DNA of 64,000 nt, taken from NCBI RefSeq assembly GCF_049856175.1, contig NZ_JBNDNA010000009.1, positions 62,001 to 126,000 on the forward strand, given 5' to 3'. Below the pieces are notes generated by a model that had not been told where the DNA came from, searched no databases, and saw only the letters and a program-made list of their open reading frames with translations. Of the stretch, positions 1-8,838 are shown piece after piece (the stretch's first letter is position 1; the number at the start of each line of letters is the position of its first letter). This DNA comes from JB111 sp049856175 (GTDB taxonomy: Bacteria; Actinomycetota; Actinomycetes; Actinomycetales; Actinomycetaceae). The translations under genes and the position numbers were made by a program.

Positions 1-177
1 TGCCGGATCCTGCGGCCATGGTCGTCCGTTCGTGGCTGGGCGTGTCGCCGAGACGGCACCGAGCGGCACGAGTGTAGGACTCCGTCGCGCCACCGCCGCA
101 CAGGGTGCGAGCCTGGTCACATGGGCTGAACTCCCCGGCCGTCACGCTCGACTCGACGGTGCACCGTCCAGCATGGT

Positions 178-1074
178 ATGCGCATGCGCTCCATGCCGCG
201 GGTCGTCGTCGTGCCTGCGGGCATGCTTGCGCTCGCCCTGACGCTCGGCGCCTGCTCGGACGGGCCGTCGGTCAGCTCGCAGGCTCCCTACGCGCCGCCG
301 CCCGCCACCTCTGCCCCCTCGGGCCCGGACGACGTCCCGAGCGACGAGGCCGACCCCGGCACCGGCGAGGAGACCCCCTCGGAGGGTCCCTCCGACGACA
401 CGGCCGAGGACCCCTCCGAGCAGGAGAGCGGCACCGTCCGGCCCTCGGACGACCCCGACGACACCGACGAGGACCCGACCGGCGGCGCGGCTCCCACCGA
501 GAGCCCGACGACGCCGCCGCCCGCGCCCGACGAGCCGACGGAGCCCACCACCGAGACCCCGACGACCGGGGACCCGGACGACCCCGACGACGCCCGCCCC
601 GGCGGGGACGACATCCGTGCGGCCGCGGACGCCGCCCGGAACGTCTACCCGGGCTCGGTCCTCATCTCCGTCGTCCACCTCGACGACAACTCCGGGCAGA
701 CACCGCCGCCGGACACCGGATTCGTCGTCGTCCTCGTCGCCGGCCCCGACCGGGTCGAGGTCACCCTCGATGCCGGGTACCGCGTGACCGGGGAGAACGC
801 GACTCCCGCGGACGACGCGCTCCTCGCGCTCTCGCAGGAGAGCGTCATCGACGCCGGCCGCGCCATCGACCGGGCCGCCGCCCAGGGGATCCTCGACGGC
901 AAGGTCGTGCGGAGCATCGAGCTCGTCGACTTCTCCGGCTCCCTGACCTGGGACATCCACGTCTTCGGCACGTCGGAGCGCGTGGCCTCCATCGACGCCG
1001 GCGGTGGCGACAGCGAGTCGTCGTCGCAGGAGAGCGTCACGACCGACCCCGCGGCCGAGAGCACGACCGACTGA
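178..1074 (+). CDS. Putative secreted lipoprotein
   Basis: A 298-residue protein of unknown function, probably anchored to the outer face of the membrane. The N-terminus has a basic start, a hydrophobic stretch and a lipobox LGAC with the lipidated cysteine at residue 26. Residues about 27-145 are a low-complexity linker rich in Pro, Asp, Glu, Ser and Thr, typical of wall-spanning tethers. The rest (about 146-280) looks like one small alpha/beta domain, weakly reminiscent of PepSY, ending in an acidic Ser-rich tail. In-frame ATG codons at 178, 184 and 193 are all possible starts, and no clear Shine-Dalgarno decides between them. It is convergent with the Trm112-like gene. The 177 bases before it show no supportable gene. 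Confidence 0.8.
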   Translation: MRMRSMPRVVVVPAGMLALALTLGACSDGPSVSSQAPYAPPPATSAPSGPDDVPSDEADPGTGEETPSEGPSDDTAEDPSEQESGTVRPSDDPDDTDEDPTGGAAPTESPTTPPPAPDEPTEPTTETPTTGDPDDPDDARPGGDDIRAAADAARNVYPGSVLISVVHLDDNSGQTPPPDTGFVVVLVAGPDRVEVTLDAGYRVTGENATPADDALLALSQESVIDAGRAIDRAAAQGILDGKVVRSIELVDFSGSLTWDIHVFGTSERVASIDAGGGDSESSSQESVTTDPAAESTTD

Positions 1075-1098
1075 CGCTCGGGCGGGCCGGCGATCGGT

Positions 1099-1401
1099 CT
1101 ACGGACGCAGTGCCCGCGCCTCGCCCTCGAGCAGCACCGGGACGCCGTCGCGCACCGGGTACGCCAGGCCCGAGTCGGCCGAGCGCAGCTCCGGGGTGCC
1201 GTCCGGGGCGACGTCGTCGGTGAGCTCGCCCCCGCTGACGGGACACCTCAGCAGCGCCCGCACCCACGGCTCGAGCCCTCCGCGGCCGACGGACGCGCCG
1301 TCGGCGCGCACCGCGCGGACGGGCTCCTCGGGGCCGGCGTGCTCGTCCTGGACGACGGGCGCGTCCGCGCGGGCGTGGCGCGGGCCCTGGTCCTCGCTCA
1401 T
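1099..1401 (-). CDS. Trm112-family small protein
   Basis: A 100-residue protein. Its last 60 residues match the Trm112-like pattern: LLRCPVSGGELT near the start of the domain and YPVRDGVPVLL near the end. In bacteria such proteins are usually 60-70 residues and are thought to assist methyltransferases or act as small zinc-ribbon-like folds. Only one of the usual paired cysteines is visible, so zinc binding is doubtful. The first 40 residues are a charged extension of unknown role. The ATG overlaps the stop of the DUF3499 gene by ATGA, which implies translational coupling. This pairing is common in actinobacteria next to phosphomannomutase genes, but none is visible here. Confidence 0.8.
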   Translation of the reverse strand: MSEDQGPRHARADAPVVQDEHAGPEEPVRAVRADGASVGRGGLEPWVRALLRCPVSGGELTDDVAPDGTPELRSADSGLAYPVRDGVPVLLEGEARALRP

Positions 1402-1841
1402 CTCGGCTCACTCTCGTCCGTGGTGGTGTCGTCGCCGCCGCGCAGGAGGCGCAGGTGCCCGCGGCGGGTGATCTCGTGCTCGCGCGCGGGCGGCTCGCCC
1501 GTCACCGGGGCCGGCGTCCCGCGGCGCACGGCGACGGCCCGCTCGGCCGGCCGGTGCTCGCGCGGCCCGCGCCTCGCGGCGGCCCGGACGGCGTCGGCGA
1601 GGGCCTCGATGTCGTCCGACGACGGCGGGGCGGCCTCGAAGGACGTGCTCAGCCGGACGACGTCCCAGCCGCGCGGCACGGACAGCCGACCGGCGTGCAC
1701 GTCGCACAGGTCGTAGGCGTGGGGCTCCGGCGTGGCCGAGAGCGGGCCGAGCACGGCGGTGGAGTCGGCGTAGACGTAGGTGAGGGTGGCCGCGGCCGAG
1801 CGGGTGCACGACGGCTTGGTGCACTGGCGGACGGCTCTCAC
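1398..1841 (-). CDS. DUF3499 family protein
   Basis: A conserved actinobacterial protein of unknown function, 147 residues from the chosen GTG. The start MRAVRQCTKPSC and the segments ATLTYVYADSTAVLGPL, YDLCDVHAGRLSVPRGW are diagnostic of DUF3499. Cys7, Cys12 and a later Cys-x2-His could bind a metal. The reading frame stays open upstream to 1946, but the extra 35 residues are low complexity and family members begin at the Cys-containing motif, so the GTG at 1841 is preferred. No good ribosome binding site precedes it. The gene is divergent from the metallopeptidase-like gene at 1979 and is followed by the coupled Trm112-like gene. In mycobacteria the homologue (Rv3258c) lies beside manB and whiB2. 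Confidence 0.88.
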   Translation of the reverse strand: MRAVRQCTKPSCTRSAAATLTYVYADSTAVLGPLSATPEPHAYDLCDVHAGRLSVPRGWDVVRLSTSFEAAPPSSDDIEALADAVRAAARRGPREHRPAERAVAVRRGTPAPVTGEPPAREHEITRRGHLRLLRGGDDTTTDESEPR

Positions 1842-1978
1842 ACCGGTCGACGCTACCTGGTCCGGGGCGCCGGGCGCGGGCGGGCGCGGCGTTCCCTGCG
1901 CCACTGTCCCCGTGCCGGCCCGCCCGTACCGACCTGCCCGTACCACCGCGTCGCGGCGCGCCGACCTAGGATCGAGGC

Positions 1979-2455
1979 GTGCCCGAGTCGACGAGCCCTC
2001 CGGCGGGCCCGCAGCTGCCTGCGCTCCCCGCGCGCCGCGACGGCCGGCGCCGGGACCGCCACGGCAGGGGGCCGCGCGGCCCCCTGCTGCCGTGGCAGCT
2101 GCCGGGCTGGCGCACCCGCGCCGACCGGTTCGACGACCTCCTGCTCGACGCCGTCGAACGCCTGGAGGCGGGCTGGGCGGACGAGCTCGCGGGCGTGGAG
2201 ATCGCGGTGGAGGACGTGCCGCCGTCGGACCCGGCGCCGTGGGAGCACCGGGCGATCGCCCTGGGTCGTTACTACCCCGGCGACCGGGCCGCCGGTCTGC
2301 CCCGCCGGATCGTCGTCTACCGGCGCCCGGTGGAGTCGCGCGCGGCCGACGCGCAGGACCTGGGCGACCTCGTCACCGCCGCGCTGGTCGAGCAGGTCGC
2401 CGCGATGCTCGGCCGTTCGCCCGGCGAGATCGATCCGGACCAGCCGGGCACCTGA
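1979..2455 (+). CDS. Metallopeptidase-fold family protein with degenerate active site
   Basis: A 158-residue protein starting with GTG. The family is a small zincin-like fold found in actinobacteria beside DUF3499 (Rv3259-like). Residues 1-45 are a basic, disordered lead. The fold follows from RADRFDDLLLDAVERL to the end. At the position where active members carry HExxH, this sequence reads LVEQVAAMLG, so the metal-binding histidines are absent and peptidase activity is unlikely. RIVVYRRP is the conserved strand before that helix. The gene is divergent from DUF3499 and convergent with the DUF5719 gene. Its role is unknown; a structural or regulatory function is more plausible than proteolysis. 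Confidence 0.8.
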   Translation: MPESTSPPAGPQLPALPARRDGRRRDRHGRGPRGPLLPWQLPGWRTRADRFDDLLLDAVERLEAGWADELAGVEIAVEDVPPSDPAPWEHRAIALGRYYPGDRAAGLPRRIVVYRRPVESRAADAQDLGDLVTAALVEQVAAMLGRSPGEIDPDQPGT

Positions 2456-2501
2456 CGCCCCGGTTCCCGGCCCGGCCGCCGGGGCGGCGCCGGCGGCGGC
2501 G

Positions 2502-4067
2502 TCACCGCAGGAGGACGTCGACCTGTCCGGCCGCGCGCGCGTCGGGGACGGCGCCCAGCACGCCGACGAGGCGGCCCGTGGGCACCTCGGCGTCGAGGAG
2601 CACGGCCGAGAGCACGCCCCCGACGTCGGCCGGGTCGTCCGCCGGGTCCTCCCCCGCGGCGCCGACGGGCTCGGCCGTGACGCGCACGGCCGTGGCGCCC
2701 TCGGGGGCGGGCAGGAGCTCCGTGGTGCCCGCGGCGACCTCGACCTCCTCGCCCCGCCCCGTACGGGCGAGGTCCCGCACCGAGACGCGCTGCGGAGCGT
2801 CGCCGGGGTTCGTCACGGCCACGCGGGACCGCACGTCGAGCGCCGCGTCCGGCAGGACGTGCTCCGCCGAGCGCGCCGGCTCCCCGGCACCGGTCCAGGC
2901 GAGATCGACCGCGAGGTCCCCGCTGCCCTCCGGCGCGGTGGCCTCCTGGGCGGTGACGGCAGCAGCGGCGACGGCGCCGTCGGCACGCACGCGCACCCCG
3001 TGGATCCCGTCCTCCACGCCGGTGAGTGGGACGTCGAGGACCACGCCCGGGTCGAGGACGACCTCCTCGGCCCCGCCGAGCGGCGCCCAGCCGCCGGCGG
3101 TGGTGAGCTCGATCGAGGCGGTGACCTGCTCGTCGTCGGGGTTGACGAGGCGGACGCTCCCCACGGCCCCCGGGGCCACCTCCACGGCCGGGACGAGGAC
3201 CTCGTCGTCGGGCCCCGCGCCCGCGGTGACGATGTCGAGCCCGGCCGACGCCAGCCCCTGCGTGCGCAGGTCCTCCAGCGAGGCGACGACGCGGCCCCCT
3301 CGCCCGTCGACGCGCAGGGCGAGCGCCGGGGTCTCGACGGAGGCCTCGACGGGCACGGCGACGGTCGACCGCGCCGGGACGACGAGGTCGCTCAGCGCGG
3401 GTGCGTCGACGACCCCGACGGCCGTGTGGACCGTGACGTCCGCCGTCACCGGCACGGGTCCCGGGTTGGTGAGGCTGAGTCGCGCCGTCGACCCGAGCTC
3501 CGTGGAGCCGCCGACGAGCCAGGCGGACGACGCGGGGGCCTGGCAGGTCGACGCGGCGATCCCGCGCAGGTCGCCGGCGTCGGTGCGCACGACCACGGCA
3601 CCGCCGCCGCTGCCCGGCACGGTCTCCCCGTCCTCCTCGACGGGGGCGATCGTGAGGACGCCGGGGTCCGCCGACGCGGTGGCCAGGGTGCGCACGGCGG
3701 AGTCGCCGGCGGCCACCTGGTCGAGCTCGACCTCCTCGCCGGCGCCGGAGTCCTGCGCCCACCACGCGCGGGCGACCGGGGCCCCGCCCACCGTCCAGGC
3801 GTGGAGCTGGGTGGTCGAGCGCACCGTGCGGTCGCCCTCGTCCTGCTCGGGGTCGGCGGGCCCGGTGTCCTCGGTCGTGGGCACGGGCACGGGTGCGCAC
3901 ACGAGCGGGGTCTCGGCCGCCGGCAGCGCCACGGTCGTCGCCCCTGGCGCCTCCTGGTCGGGCACCGGCAGGACGCTGCCCGACCACAGCGCGCCCGCCG
4001 TCAGGCCCAGCACGGCCACGGCTCCGACGGCGGCGCCCGTGGCCCGCACGGCTGTCCCTCGGCTCAC
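2502..4067 (-). CDS. DUF5719 family exported/membrane-anchored protein
   Basis: A 521-residue protein with one N-terminal hydrophobic segment (about residues 8-32), followed by a large Ala/Val/Thr/Asp-rich extracellular part built of beta-sandwich-like stretches. The family (DUF5719) has no assigned function but regularly follows a glycosyltransferase/membrane gene next to whiB, as here. The start is the GTG at 4067. It overlaps the stop of the upstream gene as GTGA and has AGGAGG four bases upstream; the GTG at 4070 is too close to that site. The arrangement whiB - GT/membrane protein - DUF5719 suggests a joint role in envelope polymer handling. That is inference. Confidence 0.85.
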   Translation of the reverse strand: MSRGTAVRATGAAVGAVAVLGLTAGALWSGSVLPVPDQEAPGATTVALPAAETPLVCAPVPVPTTEDTGPADPEQDEGDRTVRSTTQLHAWTVGGAPVARAWWAQDSGAGEEVELDQVAAGDSAVRTLATASADPGVLTIAPVEEDGETVPGSGGGAVVVRTDAGDLRGIAASTCQAPASSAWLVGGSTELGSTARLSLTNPGPVPVTADVTVHTAVGVVDAPALSDLVVPARSTVAVPVEASVETPALALRVDGRGGRVVASLEDLRTQGLASAGLDIVTAGAGPDDEVLVPAVEVAPGAVGSVRLVNPDDEQVTASIELTTAGGWAPLGGAEEVVLDPGVVLDVPLTGVEDGIHGVRVRADGAVAAAAVTAQEATAPEGSGDLAVDLAWTGAGEPARSAEHVLPDAALDVRSRVAVTNPGDAPQRVSVRDLARTGRGEEVEVAAGTTELLPAPEGATAVRVTAEPVGAAGEDPADDPADVGGVLSAVLLDAEVPTGRLVGVLGAVPDARAAGQVDVLLR

Positions 4068-7000
4068 CACTCCTCCTCCCGGCGCACGCGCATGGGCAGC
4101 GCGAGGAGCGCCACGACCCCCAGCACGACCGCCTGGCCCGCACCCATCCACACCGACCACGACTCCCGGTGCGTGACGACCAGCTCCCCACCCGCGCCGG
4201 CCGGCACGGTGAACGCCTGGAACCCCTCCCGCTCGACCGGGGCGAGCGGGGCTCCGTCGAGGGTGGCCTCCCAGCCCTCGTCCGCGGTCTCGGCGAGCAC
4301 GAGCACGCGCTCGGCCTGACCGGCGTCGATCGTCGTGGTCACGTCGATCGCCTCGGCCGCCACGTCGGTGACGGCACCGCCGGCGTCCAGCCCCGACGGG
4401 CCGTCCACGGCCGTGTCCGCAGCCGTGCCTGCCTCGGGCCCGCTCTCCTCGACGAGCCGGGCCCGCGCGACCGACGTGGCGCTTCCCTCCACCGCCGGGT
4501 CGCGGGACAGGCGCAGCACGGCGCCGGAGTCGTCGTCGGTGATGACCTCGAGACCGGGCACGGACTGCAGGCGGGCGACGAGCGCCGCGCGGTCCGCGTC
4601 GGTGCCGCCCGGGAGCGGCTCCGGGTCCACGACGACGACGCCGACGGCGTGGTGGGACAGCTCCTCGACCGCGCCGGGCCGGCCGCCGTCGGTGAGCAGG
4701 GCGACGGCGCGCGCGAGGTCCTGCTCGAGCGCCCCGGTCGCGGTCCCGAGCCGGACGGCGGCGGCCGCGTCCGCCTGGCGCCTGCCGTCGCCGCGCCAGA
4801 CCTCGGCGGCGACCTCGTCGCTGCCGGCGCGCAGGTGGAGCACCCGCGAGCGCTGGCCGGAGCTCTGCTGCTCGACCGACAGCGCCGGGACGGCGCTCCC
4901 GGCGCGGGGGGCGAGCTCGCTCCAGGTGCGCGACGACGCCACCCACGTGCCCACCGAGGCGAGTGGGACGAGCACGAGCGCGACGGCGCCGAGTGCTGCG
5001 AGGCCCTGGCGCAGACCGAGCTCGGTGCCGGAGAGGGCTTCCGGGATGCCGTCTGCCGCGGCGGCCACGGCGATCAGGAGGCCGAGCAGCGCCAGCGAGA
5101 CGCCGGGCCCGGCCCACCCGGTGAGCGCGGCGCCGTCGGCGACGCCGCCCGGGACGCGGGTGGTCGCGGCGGCGGTGGCGAGGCCGACCGCCGCGACGAG
5201 CCAGCCGGCGCGGACCGCCCGGGCCCGGCCCAGGCGTAGCAGGGCGAGCAGGGCGAGGACGAGCAGGACCGCGCCGGGCACGAGCATCAGCAGGTCGCGC
5301 CACGGCAGGTCGAGCAGACCGGGCAGATCGGCGAGCGCGGTCGGCGCTCCGCCCGGCAGGTCCCGCGGCAGGCCGAGCAGGGCGAGCCAGGTGGGTCCGG
5401 GGTCGGACGGCAGGCCGTGGCCGGGGTCCGCGACGGCGACGGCGAGCGGGCCGCGCTCGAGCGCGGTGACGATCGTCGGCGCGAGCAGGGCCAGCGCCGG
5501 CACGGGCACGAGCAGGAGGAGCCCCCGGCGGCGCGGGACGAGCGGGGCCAGCAGGATCAGGGTGAGCGCCGCGGCGGGCAGGAGGATCGGCGCCCCGGCG
5601 CTCGCGAGCGCGAGCGCGAGCCCGGCACCCGCGGCGCCCGTGATCGCTCCCGCCCGGGTGGTGCGGCGGCTGCGGGCGGGGGGTGCGTCGTCGTGCAGGG
5701 GTGCGCCGTCGTCCCGGCGGGCGTCGACCATGCCGGAGCGGACGACGTCGCGGCGCCGCACACCGGCGATCCACGTGATGCCCAGGGCGACGAGCGGGAG
5801 GACGACGTGGGCGAGCACCGCGCCGAGCCGCCCCTGCCCGAGCGCGAGCCACAGCGTCGGTGCGGCGGCCCAGGCCAGGGCGGCCACGGCGCGCACGAGG
5901 AGGGAGCGGGTCGCGGCGCCGGCGGCGGCCCAGGCCGTGAGAGCGGCGGCGGGCACGGCCAGCAGCACGGTCAGGGTGGCGACCCAGGCCGGCGAGAGCC
6001 CGACGAGGCCGACCACCCAGGCGGCCGCGGCGACGACGGCGGCCAGCGGGTCGGCCGGGCCGGGTGCGCCGACCCCGGCGTCGACCCAGGTCGAGCGCGC
6101 GGTCGTCCACAGCTCGCCGGCGGACCGGCCCAGGTGGGCGAGCGCCCCGCCGACGGGCTGGCCGCCCCCCACGAGCGGCAGCACGAACGGCAGCGCGACG
6201 GTGAGCGCGACGACCAGCACCAGGCCGAGGGTGACCCGGCGCCTGCGGCCGAGCTCGGCGCGCTCGGCCAGCTCGAGCTCCGAGGGCGCCTCGGCGAGCC
6301 GGCGGGCGGTCGTCATCTGGCGCCGGACGGCGCGGCGGGCGGAGCGCACGTCGCCCGGGGAGGCCTCGAGCTCGCGCAGCGCGGCGCGCGACCCCCGGCC
6401 GGCGGCGGCTATCCGGCGCCGGCCGGCGGACACCCTGCCGAGACGCCCGAGCAGCCTGGTGACGGAGGAGAGCTCCGCGAGCGCCAGCGGGGTGTCCTTG
6501 CCGAGCAGTCGCCACACGGCGCGCAGCGGGCCGAGGAGGACGTACCCGAGGGCGAGCAGCGGCCATGCGCCGCGGGCGGCGAGGAGCGCGTTGTAGAGCT
6601 GGGCGGTGCGGCGGGCGGAGAAGGAGCGGGCCGGGTGTCCGCGGCGGGCGCCGGCTCCGGCGGCGCCGGCCTCGTCCGGCCCGCCGGTCCCGGCGGCGTC
6701 CAGATCGGCGTCCTCGGCCGGGAGGTCCTCGGCCGCGGCGTCGTCGGCCGACCCGGGTGCCGCGACCCGCACCCCGCCGTGAGCGGCGTCGCGCAGCCCC
6801 AGGTAGGTGGCTCGACGGTGCAGCACGTGGGCCGTGGGCTCGACGACGACCCGGTAGCCGGCGGCACGCACGCGGCGTGACAGCTCGAGGCCGTCCCCGA
6901 ACGGGCCGAGCGCCGGGTCGGTGCCGCCGAGCCGGTCCCACACCTCGGAGCCGACGAGCATGCCGGCGGTGCCGACGGCGAGGACGTCCTGGCGGTGGTC

Positions 7001-7693
7001 GTGCTGACCCTGGTCGATCTCGCGCGGCTCGATGTCCGAGACCCGTCGGGCGCGACGGGTCGCCTGCACCCCGACCTCCAGGAGGCGGCCCGGATCGTCC
7101 CAGTCGACCTGCTTGGCGCCGACCACGGCGAGCGAGCGGCCCGCCTCGGCGGCCCGGAGCTGGCGGTCCAGGGCGCGGGGCGCGGGCGCGGAGTCGTCGT
7201 GCAGCAGCCACAGCCAGTCGGGGTGCGTCGCGGCACCCGGGTCGAGCACGCCGTCGGTGACGGCACGCATCTCCCCCGTCGTCACCGGCGAGATCTCGCC
7301 CGTGGCGGCGCGGAAGCTCGAGCCGGTGGTCGGGGCGGCGCCGGACCCGTTCTCCTTCCGGCCGGCCCGGCGCGCGGCGCGCTCGACGAGCCGGCCGTAG
7401 GCGTCCAGCCCGGCGCTGACGGCCGCCCCGAAGGTCTCGGCCTCCGGGGCGGTGACCAGCCGGACGCGCGTGGCGTCCTCGAGCCCCGAGCGGTGGACGA
7501 CCTCGAGGAGCGGCTCGCCGGTGCCGATGTCCCGGCCCGGGGCGGCCACGTCGACGACGAGGACCACCTCGGGGTGGTGGGACTGCCCGGCGACGGCCGA
7601 GAGAGTCTGCTCAAGGTAGGGAGTCACCCCGCAGGTGACGACCACGGCGAGCGTCGTCGCGCGCGCGGGTGCTGCGGTGGGGCGCTCGACCAC
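4064..7693 (-). CDS. Large glycosyltransferase family 2 / multi-pass membrane fusion
   Basis: A 1209-residue protein. Residues about 12-300 form a GT2 domain: strand LAVVVTCG, then DWLWLLHDDSAPAP near residue 163 supplying an acidic DxD-like motif, then a second conserved part containing PFGDGLELSRRVRAAGYR. The middle (about 490-990) is a series of roughly a dozen hydrophobic helices, and the C-terminal 200 residues are mostly extracytoplasmic with a final membrane helix and the basic tail MRVRREEEW. It probably uses a nucleotide sugar on the cytoplasmic side to build or extend a lipid-linked glycan. The start is a GTG three bases after the whiB stop, so the three genes read as one unit. The family is widespread in actinobacteria, but no substrate is known to me. 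Confidence 0.85.
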   Translation of the reverse strand: MVERPTAAPARATTLAVVVTCGVTPYLEQTLSAVAGQSHHPEVVLVVDVAAPGRDIGTGEPLLEVVHRSGLEDATRVRLVTAPEAETFGAAVSAGLDAYGRLVERAARRAGRKENGSGAAPTTGSSFRAATGEISPVTTGEMRAVTDGVLDPGAATHPDWLWLLHDDSAPAPRALDRQLRAAEAGRSLAVVGAKQVDWDDPGRLLEVGVQATRRARRVSDIEPREIDQGQHDHRQDVLAVGTAGMLVGSEVWDRLGGTDPALGPFGDGLELSRRVRAAGYRVVVEPTAHVLHRRATYLGLRDAAHGGVRVAAPGSADDAAAEDLPAEDADLDAAGTGGPDEAGAAGAGARRGHPARSFSARRTAQLYNALLAARGAWPLLALGYVLLGPLRAVWRLLGKDTPLALAELSSVTRLLGRLGRVSAGRRRIAAAGRGSRAALRELEASPGDVRSARRAVRRQMTTARRLAEAPSELELAERAELGRRRRVTLGLVLVVALTVALPFVLPLVGGGQPVGGALAHLGRSAGELWTTARSTWVDAGVGAPGPADPLAAVVAAAAWVVGLVGLSPAWVATLTVLLAVPAAALTAWAAAGAATRSLLVRAVAALAWAAAPTLWLALGQGRLGAVLAHVVLPLVALGITWIAGVRRRDVVRSGMVDARRDDGAPLHDDAPPARSRRTTRAGAITGAAGAGLALALASAGAPILLPAAALTLILLAPLVPRRRGLLLLVPVPALALLAPTIVTALERGPLAVAVADPGHGLPSDPGPTWLALLGLPRDLPGGAPTALADLPGLLDLPWRDLLMLVPGAVLLVLALLALLRLGRARAVRAGWLVAAVGLATAAATTRVPGGVADGAALTGWAGPGVSLALLGLLIAVAAAADGIPEALSGTELGLRQGLAALGAVALVLVPLASVGTWVASSRTWSELAPRAGSAVPALSVEQQSSGQRSRVLHLRAGSDEVAAEVWRGDGRRQADAAAAVRLGTATGALEQDLARAVALLTDGGRPGAVEELSHHAVGVVVVDPEPLPGGTDADRAALVARLQSVPGLEVITDDDSGAVLRLSRDPAVEGSATSVARARLVEESGPEAGTAADTAVDGPSGLDAGGAVTDVAAEAIDVTTTIDAGQAERVLVLAETADEGWEATLDGAPLAPVEREGFQAFTVPAGAGGELVVTHRESWSVWMGAGQAVVLGVVALLALPMRVRREEEW

Positions 7694-7696
7694 CTG

Positions 7697-8008
7697 CTAG
7701 ACGGCGAGGCGCTTGACGCGGCGGCGCTCGCGCTCCGAGAGCCCGCCCCAGATGCCGAACCGCTCGTCGTTCTCCAGCGCGTACTCCAGGCACTCGGCGC
7801 GCACGTCGCACGACGAGCACACCCGCTTGGCCTCCCGGGTCGACCCACCCTTCTCGGGGAAGAACGCCTCGGGGTCGGTCTGCGCGCAGAGCGCGCGGTC
7901 CTGCCAGGACAGGGGGCCCTCGCCCCCGGTGTCGAGGTGCTCGAGCCCGGAGAGGTCGGTGTCCTCCCAGGACGTGGTCAAGGGTCCGTCACCCAGGATG
8001 TTCCACAT
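7697..8008 (-). CDS. whiB: WhiB-family iron-sulfur regulator (WhiB2/WhmD type)
   Basis: A 103-residue Fe-S transcription factor of the actinobacterial WhiB family. The four cluster cysteines are at about 41, 64, 67 and 73 (CxxC in RVCSSCDVRAEC), followed by the turn FGIWGGLSERERRR and a basic DNA-binding tail. The block ALCAQTDPEAFFPEKGG is nearly identical to Streptomyces WhiB and mycobacterial WhiB2/WhmD, which control septation and division. A TTG at 8017 is in frame, but the ATG at 8008 is preferred: AGGAG lies 11 bases upstream of it and only two bases from the TTG. The gene heads an operon with the GT/membrane and DUF5719 genes and is divergent from the TIGR03089 gene. Promoters for both should lie in 8009-8135. 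Confidence 0.95.
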   Translation of the reverse strand: MWNILGDGPLTTSWEDTDLSGLEHLDTGGEGPLSWQDRALCAQTDPEAFFPEKGGSTREAKRVCSSCDVRAECLEYALENDERFGIWGGLSERERRRVKRLAV

Positions 8009-8135
8009 GATCGTCAATGCTCCTGTCGCCGCCGTTGGCGTGAATTACACCCGTGTCATCCGTGCACAGTCAAGGGGAGGGAGCAGGATCACGGCGCGTC
8101 GCCCGGCGTGTCGCCCGCCGACGTAGCCTGGTCAA

Positions 8136-8834
8136 GTGCACGATGCCCTGCTGGTCGACGACCACCTCGCCTCGCTCGGGGCGGCGCCCGCCCTCACCGC
8201 CTACGGCCCCGAGGGGCGGCTCGAGGTCTCCGGCCGCGTCGCCCGCCAGTGGGCCCAGAAGATCGGGGGCCTCCTGCGCGACGAGCTGGACGCCGAGCCC
8301 GGCGACTCCCTGACGATCGACCTCCCGCCGTCGTGGCGTGCGCCCCTGTGGACGCTCGGCGCCCTCCTGGTGGGTGTCACCCCCGACCTGACCGGCGGCG
8401 GATCCGTGCCCGGCACCACCGGTACCGTGGGCTCCCTGGGCGTCGTCACCCACGATCCCACGTCGGCCCTGGCCGGTGGGGCCGGGGTCCTCGCGCTCGC
8501 CGCGCCGTCGCTGGCGATGCGGTGGCCGGGCGACCTGCCCTCCGGGAGCCTCGACGCCGCCGCGGAGACCCTCGCCCAGCCCGACGAGCTCGTCCTCCCG
8601 CCGTCCCCCGTCGAGGACGACCCGACGCTGGCTCGGGGCCTCGACGTCGGGCGTGGCCTGGCCGCCGGGGCACGTCTCGCGCGCGTGGCGACCGGGACCG
8701 CCGAGGACGTCCCGTGGGTGCTCGGCACCTGGCTCGCCCGCGGTTCCGCGGTCCTCCTGGCGCCGGGGACGCACGCCGAGGAGGCGGCGCGACTCGCCGA
8801 GGTGGAGCGGGCGAGCCTGGAGGCGGCAGACTAG
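8136..8834 (+). CDS. TIGR03089 family protein
   Basis: A 232-residue cytoplasmic protein of the actinobacterial family TIGR03089, distantly related to the N-terminal part of acyl/AMP-ligases but far too short for catalysis. It begins with GTG. The segments LTAYGPEGRLEVSGRVARQWAQKI and DLPPSWRAPLWTLGALLVGV correspond to the start of the adenylate-forming fold; the P-loop and later motifs are missing. It sits directly before rmlA with four bases between stop and ATG, a common arrangement in actinobacteria, so the pair is probably co-transcribed. The function is unknown. Confidence 0.88.
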   Translation: MHDALLVDDHLASLGAAPALTAYGPEGRLEVSGRVARQWAQKIGGLLRDELDAEPGDSLTIDLPPSWRAPLWTLGALLVGVTPDLTGGGSVPGTTGTVGSLGVVTHDPTSALAGGAGVLALAAPSLAMRWPGDLPSGSLDAAAETLAQPDELVLPPSPVEDDPTLARGLDVGRGLAAGARLARVATGTAEDVPWVLGTWLARGSAVLLAPGTHAEEAARLAEVERASLEAAD

Positions 8835-8838
8835 GGCG

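Noticed and set aside
1455..4319. 954-codon plus-strand frame
   Set aside because: Spans three recognised genes on both strands and has no domain-like sequence.
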